From positions 1,948,471 through 2,012,470 of the forward strand of contig NZ_AP018222.1 in assembly GCF_002368035.1 (NCBI RefSeq): a DNA stretch of 64,000 nucleotides, given 5' to 3'. This document shows, in pieces, positions 9,090 through 17,285 of the stretch. Both the position numbers and the translations under genes were made by a program. Positions within the stretch are counted from its first letter, which is position 1. Every line of letters starts with the position of its first letter. The stretch is from Nostoc linckia NIES-25. Its GTDB lineage: Bacteria > Cyanobacteriota > Cyanobacteriia > Cyanobacteriales > Nostocaceae. The notes under the pieces were generated by a model. The model saw nothing but the letters and a program-made list of their open reading frames with translations. It was not told the origin of the DNA and ran no database searches.

Positions 9090-9374
9090 ATGCAAACAAC
9101 TGGTACTCAAAAAGACAGTCTAGCTTGGGTTATTCAAACATGGGCGGCTTTTCTGCTTTCTATTTCTATGACTACTTTTGGTATTGTGCATTTGCCAGTA
9201 GATAGCTGGGTAAAAGGCTTTATGGGTATGGGTTTAGCTTTTTCTATTGGCTCAACTTTCACCTTGGCAAAGACTACTAGAGACTTGCACGAAACTAGAA
9301 AATTAACCGCTAGAATCGACGAAGCAAAGGTAGAAAAATTGCTTTCACAACACGACCCTCTAAATTTCAAATAA
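9090..9374 (+). CDS. YiaA/YiaB-type two-helix inner membrane protein
   Basis: A 94-residue protein with two hydrophobic helices (about 10-32 and 38-58, WVIQTWAAFLLSISMTTFGI and FMGMGLAFSIGSTFTLA) and a charged C-terminus, matching the YiaA/YiaB family. I start it at the ATG at 9090 (MQTTGTQKDS) because AAGGTAAGGA lies directly upstream; an in-frame ATG at 9036 would add 18 weakly conserved-looking residues. Function is unknown. Confidence 0.75.
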   Translation: MQTTGTQKDSLAWVIQTWAAFLLSISMTTFGIVHLPVDSWVKGFMGMGLAFSIGSTFTLAKTTRDLHETRKLTARIDEAKVEKLLSQHDPLNFK

Positions 9375-9456
9375 ATAGAATTAGAGGAATTTTAGATTTG
9401 AGATTTGAGATTAAAAAGTTCTTATCGAAAACTGTTTCAAGAATATCATTTTCATT

Positions 9457-9583
9457 AGACCTCTTGCAAAAGTCCCTAACACCCCACCCCCAACCCCTCC
9501 CCTTGCTAAGGGGAGGGGAGACAAAGTGTAGCTTTGGCGGGGTGGGGTGGTGGGGTGTTATTTTCGATTTATGCAAGAGGTCT
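9457..9583. repeat. MITE-like element with 12-bp terminal inverted repeats
   Basis: The ends AGACCTCTTGCA (9457-9468) and TGCAAGAGGTCT (9572-9583) are perfect inverted repeats. The inside is C-rich then G-rich (CCCACCCCCAACCCC ... GGGGTGGGG) and folds on itself. A related element with GACTTCTTGCA ends lies in the tRNA array at 55850-55952. No clear target duplication is seen here. Confidence 0.75.
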
Positions 9584-9627
9584 ATTCTAAATTTTGACTG
9601 GAGCAATAAAAAAATATCTGCTTTATA

Positions 9628-9662
9628 ACAAAAAATAAAAGGACTGGTACAGCCAGTCCTTT
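9628..9662 (-). terminator. Terminator of the DUF2997-Ycf35-ferredoxin operon
   Basis: A perfect 10-bp stem, AAAGGACTGG (9638-9647) with CCAGTCCTTT (9653-9662), loop of five, followed on the minus strand by TTATTTTTTG. It lies 25 bases beyond the ferredoxin stop codon. Confidence 0.85.
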
Positions 9663-9687
9663 ACTATATTCGTTTAAATTTTTTATC

Positions 9688-10149
9688 TTAATAACGGGAT
9701 TTCTTAGTCCTTGACTTTTGCTTTTTACGTCGCCGTTCGCTAGCTGCAACTGCCTGTTCTACCGGATAACCGACTACAGGAATTACCTGATATTTGCGCT
9801 CTTCTTCTAACTTTTTGAGTTCAGTGTAATCAACCCAGTGAATGCAATCAACAGGACAAGTATCAATTGCTTCTTGGATAATTTCTTCGGCGTCCCCATC
9901 TTGGCGAATTACTCGCGATCGCCCATAATCTGGTTCAATGTAAAAGGTGTTACGCGCAACATGAGCGCAGTGCTTACAACCAATACAGGTGAGTTCATCA
10001 ACATAAACACCATTTTGGCGAAGCATACCGCCCAATTCCGGCTCTAAACCAGAACGTTCTGGGGCATCCCGCAAAAAACCCCCTAATTCTGGTTCAAAAC
10101 CGGAACGGTTGTCTTCTTGTTCTTCAAGCGACGGCAGAAAATCAGCCAT
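9688..10149 (-). CDS. 4Fe-4S ferredoxin, third gene of Ycf35 operon
   Basis: A 153-residue protein with one ferredoxin module at about 50-105. The cluster ligands are CIGCKHC followed by the distant Cys of TCPVDCIHW. This is a plant/cyanobacterial single-cluster ferredoxin type with an N-terminal acidic extension holding two near-copies of SGFEPELGG/SGLEPELGG and a basic C-terminal tail (RRRKKQKSRTKKSRY). Its start overlaps the stop of the Ycf35 gene by one base. Likely role: electron donor to a partner connected with the DUF2997/Ycf35 proteins; the partner is not known. Confidence 0.85.
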   Translation of the reverse strand: MADFLPSLEEQEDNRSGFEPELGGFLRDAPERSGLEPELGGMLRQNGVYVDELTCIGCKHCAHVARNTFYIEPDYGRSRVIRQDGDAEEIIQEAIDTCPVDCIHWVDYTELKKLEEERKYQVIPVVGYPVEQAVAASERRRKKQKSRTKKSRY

Positions 10150-10535
10150 TACGCACTCCAGCGTTGTACTACCAGGCGAATTGAACCATCTTCATTTTTT
10201 TGTTCTTCAGCGACTTGAAAGCCAACACGAGTAGTTTCTTTCATCACTGTTTGGTAAGCATAGCGCTGTGTTACCTGGCGCAAAAATCCATCCACAGAAA
10301 GATTTTGCTGCCAATATTGTAAGTCAGCCACCAGTTCGTATTCCTTACCATTCCATTTAAAGCCGATGTCATAGCCATTTTCCTGCTCGATGCTAACTTC
10401 CGCAGGATGAGTTTGACCCCGATAACCGCGTACTTCACGGGGGCCCGGCTTCCAGTCTATGCCTAATTCAGTTAGAGCATCTTTCAAAGAATCAAGGTTA
10501 CGGATTTGAGTCTTAATTTGGCTAAAGTGTGACAT
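10149..10535 (-). CDS. ycf35: Ycf35 (DUF1257) protein
   Basis: A 128-residue protein starting MSHFSQIKTQIRNLDSLKDALTELG. It matches Ycf35/DUF1257, conserved in cyanobacteria and red-algal plastids. No catalytic motif is visible. Lying between DUF2997 and ferredoxin genes is the usual arrangement and suggests a shared redox or metal function that remains unassigned. The start ATG is at 10535. Confidence 0.85.
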   Translation of the reverse strand: MSHFSQIKTQIRNLDSLKDALTELGIDWKPGPREVRGYRGQTHPAEVSIEQENGYDIGFKWNGKEYELVADLQYWQQNLSVDGFLRQVTQRYAYQTVMKETTRVGFQVAEEQKNEDGSIRLVVQRWSA

Positions 10536-10574
10536 GGTGGTTTGAATTAAATGAGACTAAACTACTGTGAAAAC

Positions 10575-10784
10575 TTACCAATCGCTGTAAGTGTTTTGGG
10601 TATTCGCCACGTTCGATTGCTGTACTTTGGCGGCGAAGTATTCTGAGGTTGGCTCATGCTTAAGTACTTGCCCCAGCTGCGCCTCTATTGCTGCTGTAAC
10701 CTCAGCGCAAGAAGCACCCACAATGCCAGTGACTTTTTCTTGTACCCGACCATCTGGATAAATTATGAACTCTAATGTCTCCAT
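10575..10784 (-). CDS. DUF2997 small protein
   Basis: A small protein of about 69 residues (METLEFIIYPDGRVQEKVTG and onward) matching DUF2997, which pairs with Ycf35. I use the ATG at 10784; a start at 10811 would add nine residues. It is the first gene of the three-gene minus-strand operon, with 39 bases before Ycf35. Confidence 0.8.
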   Translation of the reverse strand: METLEFIIYPDGRVQEKVTGIVGASCAEVTAAIEAQLGQVLKHEPTSEYFAAKVQQSNVANTQNTYSDW

Positions 10785-11283
10785 GCTCTTGGCCAACCAC
10801 GATAAGTACATTTGAATTCTACTGCTTTAGCAGAAGGCTACAAATATAGCCATCGGAACATTTTTACTTAGATACAAACTTGCCATTTGTTAACCAATGT
10901 TCCATCTTCCAATATATATATCTCAGAATCTTTACAAAAATTATTAATTTTGCTATCACGCACATCAGTCTTTAGTTAGTCTCTCTTAACCTCTTTGATT
11001 AGTCAAGGTAATAATTCAGTTTGCTACGTAAGCAGCAAAAGTCATAAAAATAAGCATTTAGAGGTACTATAGCTAGTCAAATTAGTTACAAAAATACAAA
11101 TTTATTGAAAAACTTTATCATTATCGTTAAACTTGGCGATCGCTGAGGTGAAATTCAGCGTTGTGTAGCCCGACAGCAAAACGGTAGGCTGTGCGATCGC
11201 AGTTCTAAAACTTTTGAGATAAGAGTCAAAATCAGCACTAAAAAGTGTTTACAAATATCTGCTGTACTGAGATTTGAAGTACT
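10785..11283. other. Intergenic region, no gene seen
   Basis: AT-rich DNA with two GCGATCGC-type octamers. It should contain the promoter of the DUF2997-Ycf35-ferredoxin operon. No RNA gene, MITE or hairpin terminator was recognised. Confidence 0.5.
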
Positions 11284-11613
11284 TTATTCTGAAAACATTT
11301 CAGCTAAAGTATCGATAACTAATTTTTGTTCGTGGTCGCTAATTTGACCAAGCAGTTTAACTAATCTAGCTTTATCCACTGTGCGTATTTGCTCTAGGAC
11401 AATTTGCCCATCTTTCCCTTGAAACTCACAAGCTATGCGTGTAGGATATCCCTGACCCTTTGTAGTCATGGGAGCAACAATGACGGTAGAAATATGCCGA
11501 TTCATTTCATCTGGTGAAATTACTACACAGGGGCGCGTTTTTTGGATTTCACTCCCAACAGCGGGATCGAGATTAACTAAAAAAACATCAAAACGTCTGA
11601 CTACCACTGCCAT
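11284..11613 (-). CDS. mazF: MazF/PemK-type toxin
   Basis: A 109-residue protein with the PemK/MazF fold signature RFDVFLVNLDPAVGSEIQKTRPCVVISPDEMNR at the N-terminus and IVAPMTTKGQGYP in the middle. The family cleaves mRNA at short sequences. Its start overlaps the end of the upstream AbrB-type antitoxin gene by 13 bases, the usual toxin-antitoxin order. It is full length, so likely functional. Confidence 0.9.
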   Translation of the reverse strand: MAVVVRRFDVFLVNLDPAVGSEIQKTRPCVVISPDEMNRHISTVIVAPMTTKGQGYPTRIACEFQGKDGQIVLEQIRTVDKARLVKLLGQISDHEQKLVIDTLAEMFSE

Positions 11614-11861
11614 TCCGACTCATCCCAGTTGGTTGTATTAGCCTCATCTAGGAGAATCTCATCGTGTTGTTCTGCCATTGCTGCAAAAGCTTCGTCCCAT
11701 CCAACTCGTAATTTTGGTGCTGCACGAACAATCAGATGATCGTTATGAACTTCAATTTCAACTTCTGTATGAATACCACTTTGCTCTAACAAAGGTTTGG
11801 GAATACGAATACCTTGGGAATTCCCAATTTTCACAATTCGAGTTCTAATAGCTGCGCCCAT
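11601..11861 (-). CDS. mazE: MazE/AbrB-type antitoxin
   Basis: An 86-residue protein with an N-terminal AbrB swapped-hairpin DNA-binding domain (IVKIGNSQGIRIPKPLLEQSGI at about 9-30) and an acidic C-terminus (LLDEANTTNWDESEW) expected to bind the toxin. It is likely autoregulatory. It precedes and overlaps mazF. Confidence 0.9.
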   Translation of the reverse strand: MGAAIRTRIVKIGNSQGIRIPKPLLEQSGIHTEVEIEVHNDHLIVRAAPKLRVGWDEAFAAMAEQHDEILLDEANTTNWDESEWQW

Positions 11862-11939
11862 ATTTAGATCGCTTTGACAATAAGAGTAATTACATTGTAT
11901 CTACGTTGATGAAAATTCTCAAATGTAAGCAAAAGCTAG

Positions 11940-12033
11940 CAGGACTTACGCAAAAGATAACGAAAGTAGCGGTAATTCATGAATTACCGCTACGCTTGAA
12001 TAAGGTTTTCAATCACATCTTGCGTAAGTCCTG
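11940..12033. mobile_element. MITE family A, copy 2 (94 bp, empty)
   Basis: The same 14-bp terminal inverted repeats as the copy at 8516-8635, with GCTAG directly repeated on both flanks (11935-11939 and 12034-12038) as the 5-bp target duplication. The internal palindrome GTAGCGGTAATTCATGAATTACCGCTAC is intact, so this is the ancestral-like state of the element. It lies between two toxin-antitoxin modules. Confidence 0.9.
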
Positions 12034-12082
12034 GCTAGTTAACGTTTACTGTTTGTATGTGCGATCGCTTGATAATATCTGT

Positions 12083-12430
12083 TTATGCGCGATCGCTATC
12101 ATTGGGAGATTCACCAAGAGTTTGCTGTGCAGCATGACGTATATGAAGAATACGAACCGTAGATATTTCTTGATCTTCTAAAATAGTAAAAAGTACGCGG
12201 TATGAGTTACGACCCCGACCGTAAAGTATCTGGCGAATTTCTTGGCTAAAGTAAGCATTTTCTCTGGCTAGAGAACATCGCATTGGCATTTGCGAGAGAG
12301 ATTCCATCGTTAGTAGTAATCCTGCGTACCACTGAGTCGCTTTTTCAACAGAAGTAAGTTGAGACAACTGTAAAAATACTTTGTCGGCTTCTGCTTCCGC
12401 TACGCTGGAAATTTCAATGCGGTATTTCAT
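12083..12430 (-). CDS. RelE/ParE-superfamily toxin
   Basis: A 115-residue protein with the ParE/RelE pattern: MKYRIEISSVAEAEADKVF, a central helical hairpin, and a late beta strand RNSYRVLFTILEDQEISTVRILHIRHAAQ. ParE members poison gyrase and RelE members cleave mRNA; which applies is not decided. It overlaps the upstream antitoxin gene by four bases. Confidence 0.8.
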   Translation of the reverse strand: MKYRIEISSVAEAEADKVFLQLSQLTSVEKATQWYAGLLLTMESLSQMPMRCSLARENAYFSQEIRQILYGRGRNSYRVLFTILEDQEISTVRILHIRHAAQQTLGESPNDSDRA

Positions 12431-12681
12431 GAATCGGCTGGCAGTTTGTACTTGCGACGCTGCTCTTGGGCAAACTCATCAAAACTACGAAACCTACCTG
12501 CTTCAAAATCATCTAATCCTTGCTGAATGCCATTGATAGCCTCTTGTGAGTCTTGCAATTCCCACTCTAGAGCGCTAGCTAGTAATTCGGCAGCAACAAA
12601 ACTAACGTCTTGCCCTTGTCTTGCAGCTTTCTCACGGAGTCGTGCTTCTAATTCTGGACTGAGAGAAACAAAAATCGTCAT
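12427..12681 (-). CDS. Antitoxin partner of the ParE/RelE-type toxin
   Basis: About 84 residues from the ATG at 12681 (MTIFVSLSPELEARLREKAA). The N-terminus resembles ribbon-helix-helix/CopG-like antitoxins, followed by an acidic helical tail with FEAGRFRSFDEFAQEQ. Its four-base overlap with the toxin gene indicates coupling. An upstream TTG start at 12717 is possible but less likely. Confidence 0.7.
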   Translation of the reverse strand: MTIFVSLSPELEARLREKAARQGQDVSFVAAELLASALEWELQDSQEAINGIQQGLDDFEAGRFRSFDEFAQEQRRKYKLPADS

Positions 12682-12811
12682 CTCGTGTATATTTGAGCGA
12701 AAGTTTTTCAATCTCATTCTATAGTCGCTTTACTTTGGAGCGCGTGTAAGCGTAGTAAACTAATTTTCTGAAGACTGATTTTAGAGTTGCGATCGCTCTC
12801 GCTACTATCGC

Positions 12812-13060
12812 TTAAGCTGTCACCATTTGCGGGACTGAATCAGGGGATGCTGGCTCAAAATGTAACACCATAATTTGCTCTGGGCGTAAGCCGATAGATT
12901 CGTATGTGCGGCCGTGGCGATCGCTAAATTCAACCTCAAACGCAGCACCGCCAGCTAGTAATTCTACTACAGTACCAACTTGACCACGCCAGAGATTGTA
13001 TTCAGGTAGATCAACTACCAGTGCTACTACATCCAGGAACTTGACCGTATTTTTAGTCAT
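12812..13060 (-). CDS. DUF4926 protein
   Basis: An 82-residue protein (VKFLDVVALVVDLPEYNLWRGQVGTVVELL, then FEVEFSDRHGRTYESIGLRPEQI) matching DUF4926, a small SH3-like family often adjacent to DUF6883 genes and suspected to be the immunity or antitoxin partner. It lies 20 bases after a DUF6883-like remnant. Function is unproven. Confidence 0.75.
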   Translation of the reverse strand: MTKNTVKFLDVVALVVDLPEYNLWRGQVGTVVELLAGGAAFEVEFSDRHGRTYESIGLRPEQIMVLHFEPASPDSVPQMVTA

Positions 13061-13080
13061 CTTCTCTCACTTCCAAATAT

Positions 13081-13299
13081 TTACAGCGGATAGCAGGTTG
13101 TTAATCTTGGGACATCAGAACCTTCTTCGATAATCCAACCACTCCGAATAGTTGCACTTCTATCTTGCCATTCCAATATAAAATCCAAAGTATAGCGTTG
13201 TCCAAATTCATCACGCCGTGCCAAGCGAACTTCATGAGTTTTCACAACTCTGATAATTACAGTGGTTTTCAATTGTATGCAATACACCCTTCTATGCAA
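13081..13299 (-). pseudogene. DUF6883-like protein, probably N-terminally truncated
   Basis: The 60 C-terminal residues (VVKTHEVRLARRDEFGQRYTLDFILEWQDRSATIRSGWIIEEGSDVPRLTTCYPL) match the end of DUF6883 proteins. The usual N-terminal part (about 40 residues, with a GxxKA-like segment) is missing, and the only starts are TTG at 13299 or an internal GTG. Upstream DNA carries a short near-repeat (TATGCAATACACsCTT twice), perhaps the deletion scar. It could be a shortened but expressed gene. Confidence 0.55.
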
Positions 13300-13326
13300 T
13301 ACACGCTTTGAAAATTAAATTATTAT

Positions 13327-13350
13327 GGGCGTACAGCTAGCTGTACGCCC
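13327..13350. terminator. Perfect 24-bp palindrome, probable terminator
   Basis: GGGCGTACAG-CTAG-CTGTACGCCC is a perfect palindrome. On the minus strand it is followed by an AT-rich run. It lies 55 bases beyond the stop of the 13406-14014 gene and fits a terminator for it. Confidence 0.55.
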
Positions 13351-13405
13351 TAACTTTAAATTGCTCTATTTAGTGAAATTCTTTAGCTACATTAAATAGC
13401 TGTAA

Positions 13406-14014
13406 TTATGAATTCGGTGCGTTTATTGGAGTGTTACAGTAGCTTTTTGCCAAACTTACTAAATGCTCAGTAGCAACTTTTCCTAACTCATACGTACCAA
13501 AGGCAGCAGCACTTGTACCACCAACGAGCAGTGCGCCCATCACTAATGGACCTCCTACTGTTGATGTGACTACAGCTGTTGCTGCTGCTCCGGTTACTTG
13601 GCTTCCCATCATCCCTGCAATAAACTGTGTTAAACCGCCTAATCCCAAGTGAGAAACAGCTGATGCGATTCCTGCATACCCAGCCAATGAACCTGCCCCT
13701 GCTGTCAAAGCGGATTGAATGGCTGTGCCAACTGTAATAAATGATTCTCCTGCTTGTATAATAGCTTCCCAAGTTCCATTATCAACACCATTTAATTGAT
13801 CTGAATAAGCTCTACAAAATGTTTCTGGTGTTGTATTCATAAATTTCTTTACATCTTTGATCAGATGTTGATTAGAAAAGACTTCCTGAATATTTCCTGG
13901 TAAACTGAAAACATTCAAAGCAAATGCAGTTGGAACTGAACCAAATCCTAAATATACTGTTAAAGCTAGAGTAAGTATTAATAAGGTAATACTTTTTTTG
14001 AAATATTGAAACAT
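13406..14014 (-). CDS. Unknown exported protein with glycine-rich hydrophobic core
   Basis: A 202-residue protein I do not recognise. It begins with a signal-peptide-like segment (KKSITLLILTLALTVYLGFGSVPTAFAL, cleavage plausible near residue 32). Residues about 88-175 are Gly/Ala-rich and hydrophobic (LTAGAGSLAGYAGIASA, GAAATAVVTSTVGGPLVMGALLVGG), like pore-forming or bacteriocin-like peptides. Two cysteines (FCRAYSD and SYCNTP) could pair outside the cytoplasm. It lies next to TA and DUF4926/DUF6883 genes. A secreted membrane-active protein is a guess only. Confidence 0.6.
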   Translation of the reverse strand: MFQYFKKSITLLILTLALTVYLGFGSVPTAFALNVFSLPGNIQEVFSNQHLIKDVKKFMNTTPETFCRAYSDQLNGVDNGTWEAIIQAGESFITVGTAIQSALTAGAGSLAGYAGIASAVSHLGLGGLTQFIAGMMGSQVTGAAATAVVTSTVGGPLVMGALLVGGTSAAAFGTYELGKVATEHLVSLAKSYCNTPINAPNS

Positions 14015-14260
14015 ATATTTATTGATTCAAAGTTAATATGGATCTTAGTTTATTTATTTTAATATCTGTTGATTTTGTTTAATAATTGTATTTCTACTAA
14101 TACTTTATGATTAAAACTAAAATTCCCAACTTCAATTTTCTGCCTAAAAAAACTATCTTGCAGCGTAAAAATCCATAAAAATAAAGCATAATTAACCTTT
14201 ATAGCCATCAGCCAACACGGTAAATACTGAAAGCTGTTAACTCAACTCAACAAATTGACT

Positions 14261-15265
14261 ATGAATACAGAACAAGCGAACAAAATAATCCGCGTGGGAG
14301 TACTGGGGTTTGGCGGACTAGGACAAGCAGCTGCCAAGCTACTTGCTAGCAAACGCGAAATGATTTTAGTCGCAGCAGCAGATCAAAAAGGCTACGCTTA
14401 CGCCACTGAAGGTTTAAATACTCAAGAATGCATCGCTACGTATCAGTCTCAAGGTTCGGTAGGTTATCTAGAGCCAGTTGGCACATTAAGCAACAACAGT
14501 ATTCAAGATTTCATCGCTACCAATCAGCCTGTAGATGGGTATTTTCTAGCTTTGCCCAACTTACCAAATGATTTTATTCCCTCTGTTGCCAAGCAGTTTA
14601 TCGAATCCGGTTGGCGGGGTGTCTTAGTGGATGCAATTAAGCGCACCAGTGCTGTAGAACAATTACTGGCGATGAAAGAGGAATTGGAAGCGGCTGGAAT
14701 TACCTACATGACAGGATGCGGTGCTACCCCTGGACTGTTAACTGCTGCCGCCGCTTTAGCCGCCCAAAGCTATGCTGAAATTCACAAGGTAGAAATTACT
14801 TTTGGTGTGGGAATTGCCAACTGGGAAGCTTACCGCGCCACTGTTCGGGAAGATATCGGCCATATACCTGGTTATACAGTGGAAACTGCTAGGGCAATGA
14901 CTGATGCAGAAGTAGAAGCACTATTAGATAAAACTAATGGCGTGCTGACCTTAGAGAATATGGAACACGCCGATGATGTGATGTTAGAAGTAGCAGGAAT
15001 AGTGGGGCGCGATCGCGTTACTGTTGGTGGTGTAGTCGATACTCGCAACCCTAAAAAGCCTCTCAGCACCAACGTTAAGGTAACAGGACGCACCTTTGAA
15101 GGTAAAATTTCCACCCATACCTTTACTTTGGGAGATGAAACCAGCATGGCAGCTAATGTGTGCGGCCCCGCTTTCGGCTATCTCAAAGCTGGTAGACAAT
15201 TCCACCAACGCGGCATTCATGGAATATTTACCGCTGCCGAAATTATGCCCCAATTTGTCAAGTAA
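14261..15265 (+). CDS. Saccharopine dehydrogenase-like oxidoreductase
   Basis: A 334-residue NAD(P)-dependent dehydrogenase. The N-terminus has the Rossmann motif GVLGFGGLGQAAAKLL; a second domain follows with GCGATPGLLTAAAALAAQ. It resembles the cyanobacterial saccharopine dehydrogenase-like family, whose substrate is not established. The ATG at 14261 is chosen over a TTG at 14255. A hairpin terminator follows, so it appears monocistronic. Confidence 0.8.
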   Translation: MNTEQANKIIRVGVLGFGGLGQAAAKLLASKREMILVAAADQKGYAYATEGLNTQECIATYQSQGSVGYLEPVGTLSNNSIQDFIATNQPVDGYFLALPNLPNDFIPSVAKQFIESGWRGVLVDAIKRTSAVEQLLAMKEELEAAGITYMTGCGATPGLLTAAAALAAQSYAEIHKVEITFGVGIANWEAYRATVREDIGHIPGYTVETARAMTDAEVEALLDKTNGVLTLENMEHADDVMLEVAGIVGRDRVTVGGVVDTRNPKKPLSTNVKVTGRTFEGKISTHTFTLGDETSMAANVCGPAFGYLKAGRQFHQRGIHGIFTAAEIMPQFVK

Positions 15266-15302
15266 CAAATGTTGACTGTTGGCAGTTAACCGTCAACTTA
15301 AA

Positions 15303-15328
15303 ATCCCATCCCTAAAAAGGGGTGGGAT
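15303..15328 (+). terminator. Probable terminator after the dehydrogenase gene
   Basis: ATCCCATCCC and GGGGTGGGAT form a 10-bp stem with a six-base A-rich loop 37 bases past the stop codon. A T-rich run follows about 15 bases further, so it is not a classical strong terminator. Confidence 0.5.
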
Positions 15329-15873
15329 GAGCTTAAGTCTGTCTTTTGCCTTTTTATTTTTACTTTGATGAAGTTTATAAATCGTAATCTCTAGCAATTC
15401 TGACAGCTATATTTCTAGATGCTTGAGAACGCCTACGACAAAGTGAAGCGATACCGAAAGCGGCTGTGCTAACACACAAATTCGCTCAGACCTCTCTCTG
15501 CTTATAGCGTTATCTCCTTTTCCCCTTCTCCCCTTGTACCCTTATCTCCTGGTCTCGCCACCCTTTTGTTCGTGCCATAACTAGGGTTTTCACTAGGTAT
15601 TTTTTCCTACTTTAGGGGTGGTTTTTAGTGTAACAAGTACCCTAAAACTACAAAAAATCCTGAAATCTATATAAATTAATGGTTTCATCTATCCACATCA
15701 GGCTACAACACCTTAGAATGATTCATTGAAAAGTCGAGCCGATGGGATGTACAGCCGTTTTGAGTAAAAATACTCCCAAAGGATGATTTTTGTATTTCTA
15801 ACAACAGAGATTCCAGTACTGATGTATCAATATACATCCGTAAAAAAATCTCAAGTAAACTTAGGAGTTTGAC
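15329..15873. other. Intergenic region upstream of the HU gene
   Basis: No open frame or RNA gene was recognised. A C-rich/T-rich stretch lies near 15508-15550. The region is long enough to hold the HU promoter and leader. AACTTAGGAGTTTGAC just before the HU ATG is a good ribosome-binding site. Confidence 0.5.
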
Positions 15874-16158
15874 ATGAACAAAGGTGAATTAGTTGATGCC
15901 GTTGCTGAAAAGGCTAGCGTTACCAAGAAACAAGCCGATGCAGTTTTAACTGCCGCACTGGAAACGATTATTGAGGCAGTTTCCTCTGGCGATAAAGTAA
16001 CCTTGGTGGGATTTGGCTCTTTTGAATCACGGGAACGTAAAGCTCGTGAAGGTCGCAACCCGAAAACCAATGAAAAAATGGAAATTCCGGCGACGAAGGT
16101 GCCTGCCTTCTCGGCAGGGAAGCTATTTAGAGAAAGGGTAGCACCCCCAAAATCATAG
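15874..16158 (+). CDS. hup: HU-type DNA-binding protein
   Basis: A 94-residue HU/IHF-family protein: MNKGELVDAVAEKASVTKKQAD, GDKVTLVGFGSFESRERKAREGRNPKTNE with the DNA-binding beta arm, and FSAGKLFRERV. Length and motifs are normal. It bends and compacts DNA in the nucleoid. In Anabaena, HU is needed for heterocyst development; that is family knowledge. TAGGAGT lies upstream as Shine-Dalgarno. Confidence 0.95.
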   Translation: MNKGELVDAVAEKASVTKKQADAVLTAALETIIEAVSSGDKVTLVGFGSFESRERKAREGRNPKTNEKMEIPATKVPAFSAGKLFRERVAPPKS

Positions 16159-16184
16159 GCTCTGTTTCAGGAAACCTTTTTTTG

Positions 16185-17282
16185 ATGCGGCAACCAGCAC
16201 ACGGGGGAAATTTAGCCTGGGCAGCAGCACTGGCTGGCTGTCCCCCTGATGCTATTCTGGATTTTTCTGCTAGCATCAGCCCTTTGGGGCCGCCAAACAG
16301 CGCGATCGCTGCGATCCTGTCCCAAATTGGTAATATTAAGCACTATCCAGACCCTAACTATAGTGAACTGAGACTAGCTCTCAGTCACTTCCATAAATTG
16401 CCGCCTGAATGGATTCTGCCTGGTAACGGCTCAGCAGAATTACTTACTTTAATAGGTAAGGAATTAGCACAATTGGCGGCAACAATTTTAATAACTCCAG
16501 CCTTTGGCGACTACTACCGAACCTTGGGAGCGTACAAAGCTAAAGTGCTGGAGTTTCCTTTGTCATTAGTCGCTGGTCAAGATTCATTGATTATTAGTCC
16601 TTTGTCATTAGTTCTTGACAATGGACAAAAAACTAAGGACAAAGGACTGTTGCTGAATAACCCCCATAACCCAACAGGCAAGCTATTTTCGCGGGAGTCG
16701 ATTTTGCCCTACTTGGAGCAATTTGCCTTGGTAGTGGTAGATGAAGCGTTTATGGATTTTGTGCCACCCAATGAGGAGCAAAGCTTAATTGGGGTGGTGC
16801 AGGAATATGCGAATTTAGTAATATTGCGATCGCTGACTAAATTTTACAGTCTCCCAGGACTGCGATTAGGATATGCGATCGCTCACCCCGACAGCCTGTC
16901 TAAGTGGCAGCTATGGCGCGACCCCTGGCCAGTAAACACGCTAGCGGTAGCGGCGGCAATTGCGGCACTGCAAGATGAGGAGTTTCAACAGCAAACCTGG
17001 ACATGGCTACCACCTGCACGAAAACAACTTTTTCAGGGTTTAGCTAAAATTCCCGGATTGCAGCCCCAAGCAAGTGCTGTTAACTTTTTACTGGTTGAGT
17101 CTCAAAAATCGACTTCGCAGTTACAGCAAGAATTACTCAAGCACCATCAGATTTTAATCCGCGATTGCCTTAGCTTTAAAGAACTAGGCGATCGCTTTTT
17201 CAGGGTTGCTGTACGTGAAGAGTCTGATAATCAACGCCTACTCACAGCGCTCAATGAATGGGGAGTAGGGACTGGGGACTAG
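16185..17282 (+). CDS. cobD: Threonine-phosphate decarboxylase-like aminotransferase (CobD)
   Basis: A 365-residue fold-type-I PLP enzyme. HGGNLAWAAALAGCPPDAILDFSASISPLGPP at the N-terminus is characteristic of CobD/histidinol-phosphate aminotransferase relatives. NNPHNPTG, VVVDEAFMDF and the PLP-lysine region SLTKFYSLPGLRLGYA are present. CobD makes aminopropanol phosphate for the cobalamin lower ligand arm. Residues about 125-160 are encoded by a TTTGTCATTAGTC-type dispersed repeat (16555-16650), a probable in-frame insertion, so the protein is longer in that loop than usual. ATG at 16185 is preferred to TTG at 16182. Confidence 0.85.
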   Translation: MRQPAHGGNLAWAAALAGCPPDAILDFSASISPLGPPNSAIAAILSQIGNIKHYPDPNYSELRLALSHFHKLPPEWILPGNGSAELLTLIGKELAQLAATILITPAFGDYYRTLGAYKAKVLEFPLSLVAGQDSLIISPLSLVLDNGQKTKDKGLLLNNPHNPTGKLFSRESILPYLEQFALVVVDEAFMDFVPPNEEQSLIGVVQEYANLVILRSLTKFYSLPGLRLGYAIAHPDSLSKWQLWRDPWPVNTLAVAAAIAALQDEEFQQQTWTWLPPARKQLFQGLAKIPGLQPQASAVNFLLVESQKSTSQLQQELLKHHQILIRDCLSFKELGDRFFRVAVREESDNQRLLTALNEWGVGTGD

Positions 17283-17285
17283 GGA

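Noticed and set aside
8516..12033. The two MITE copies considered as a composite transposon carrying the genes between
   Set aside because: Each copy has its own different target duplication, so they inserted independently.
15329..15873. Possible small RNA or riboswitch upstream of HU
   Set aside because: No conserved aptamer pattern or clear hairpin series could be recognised by eye.
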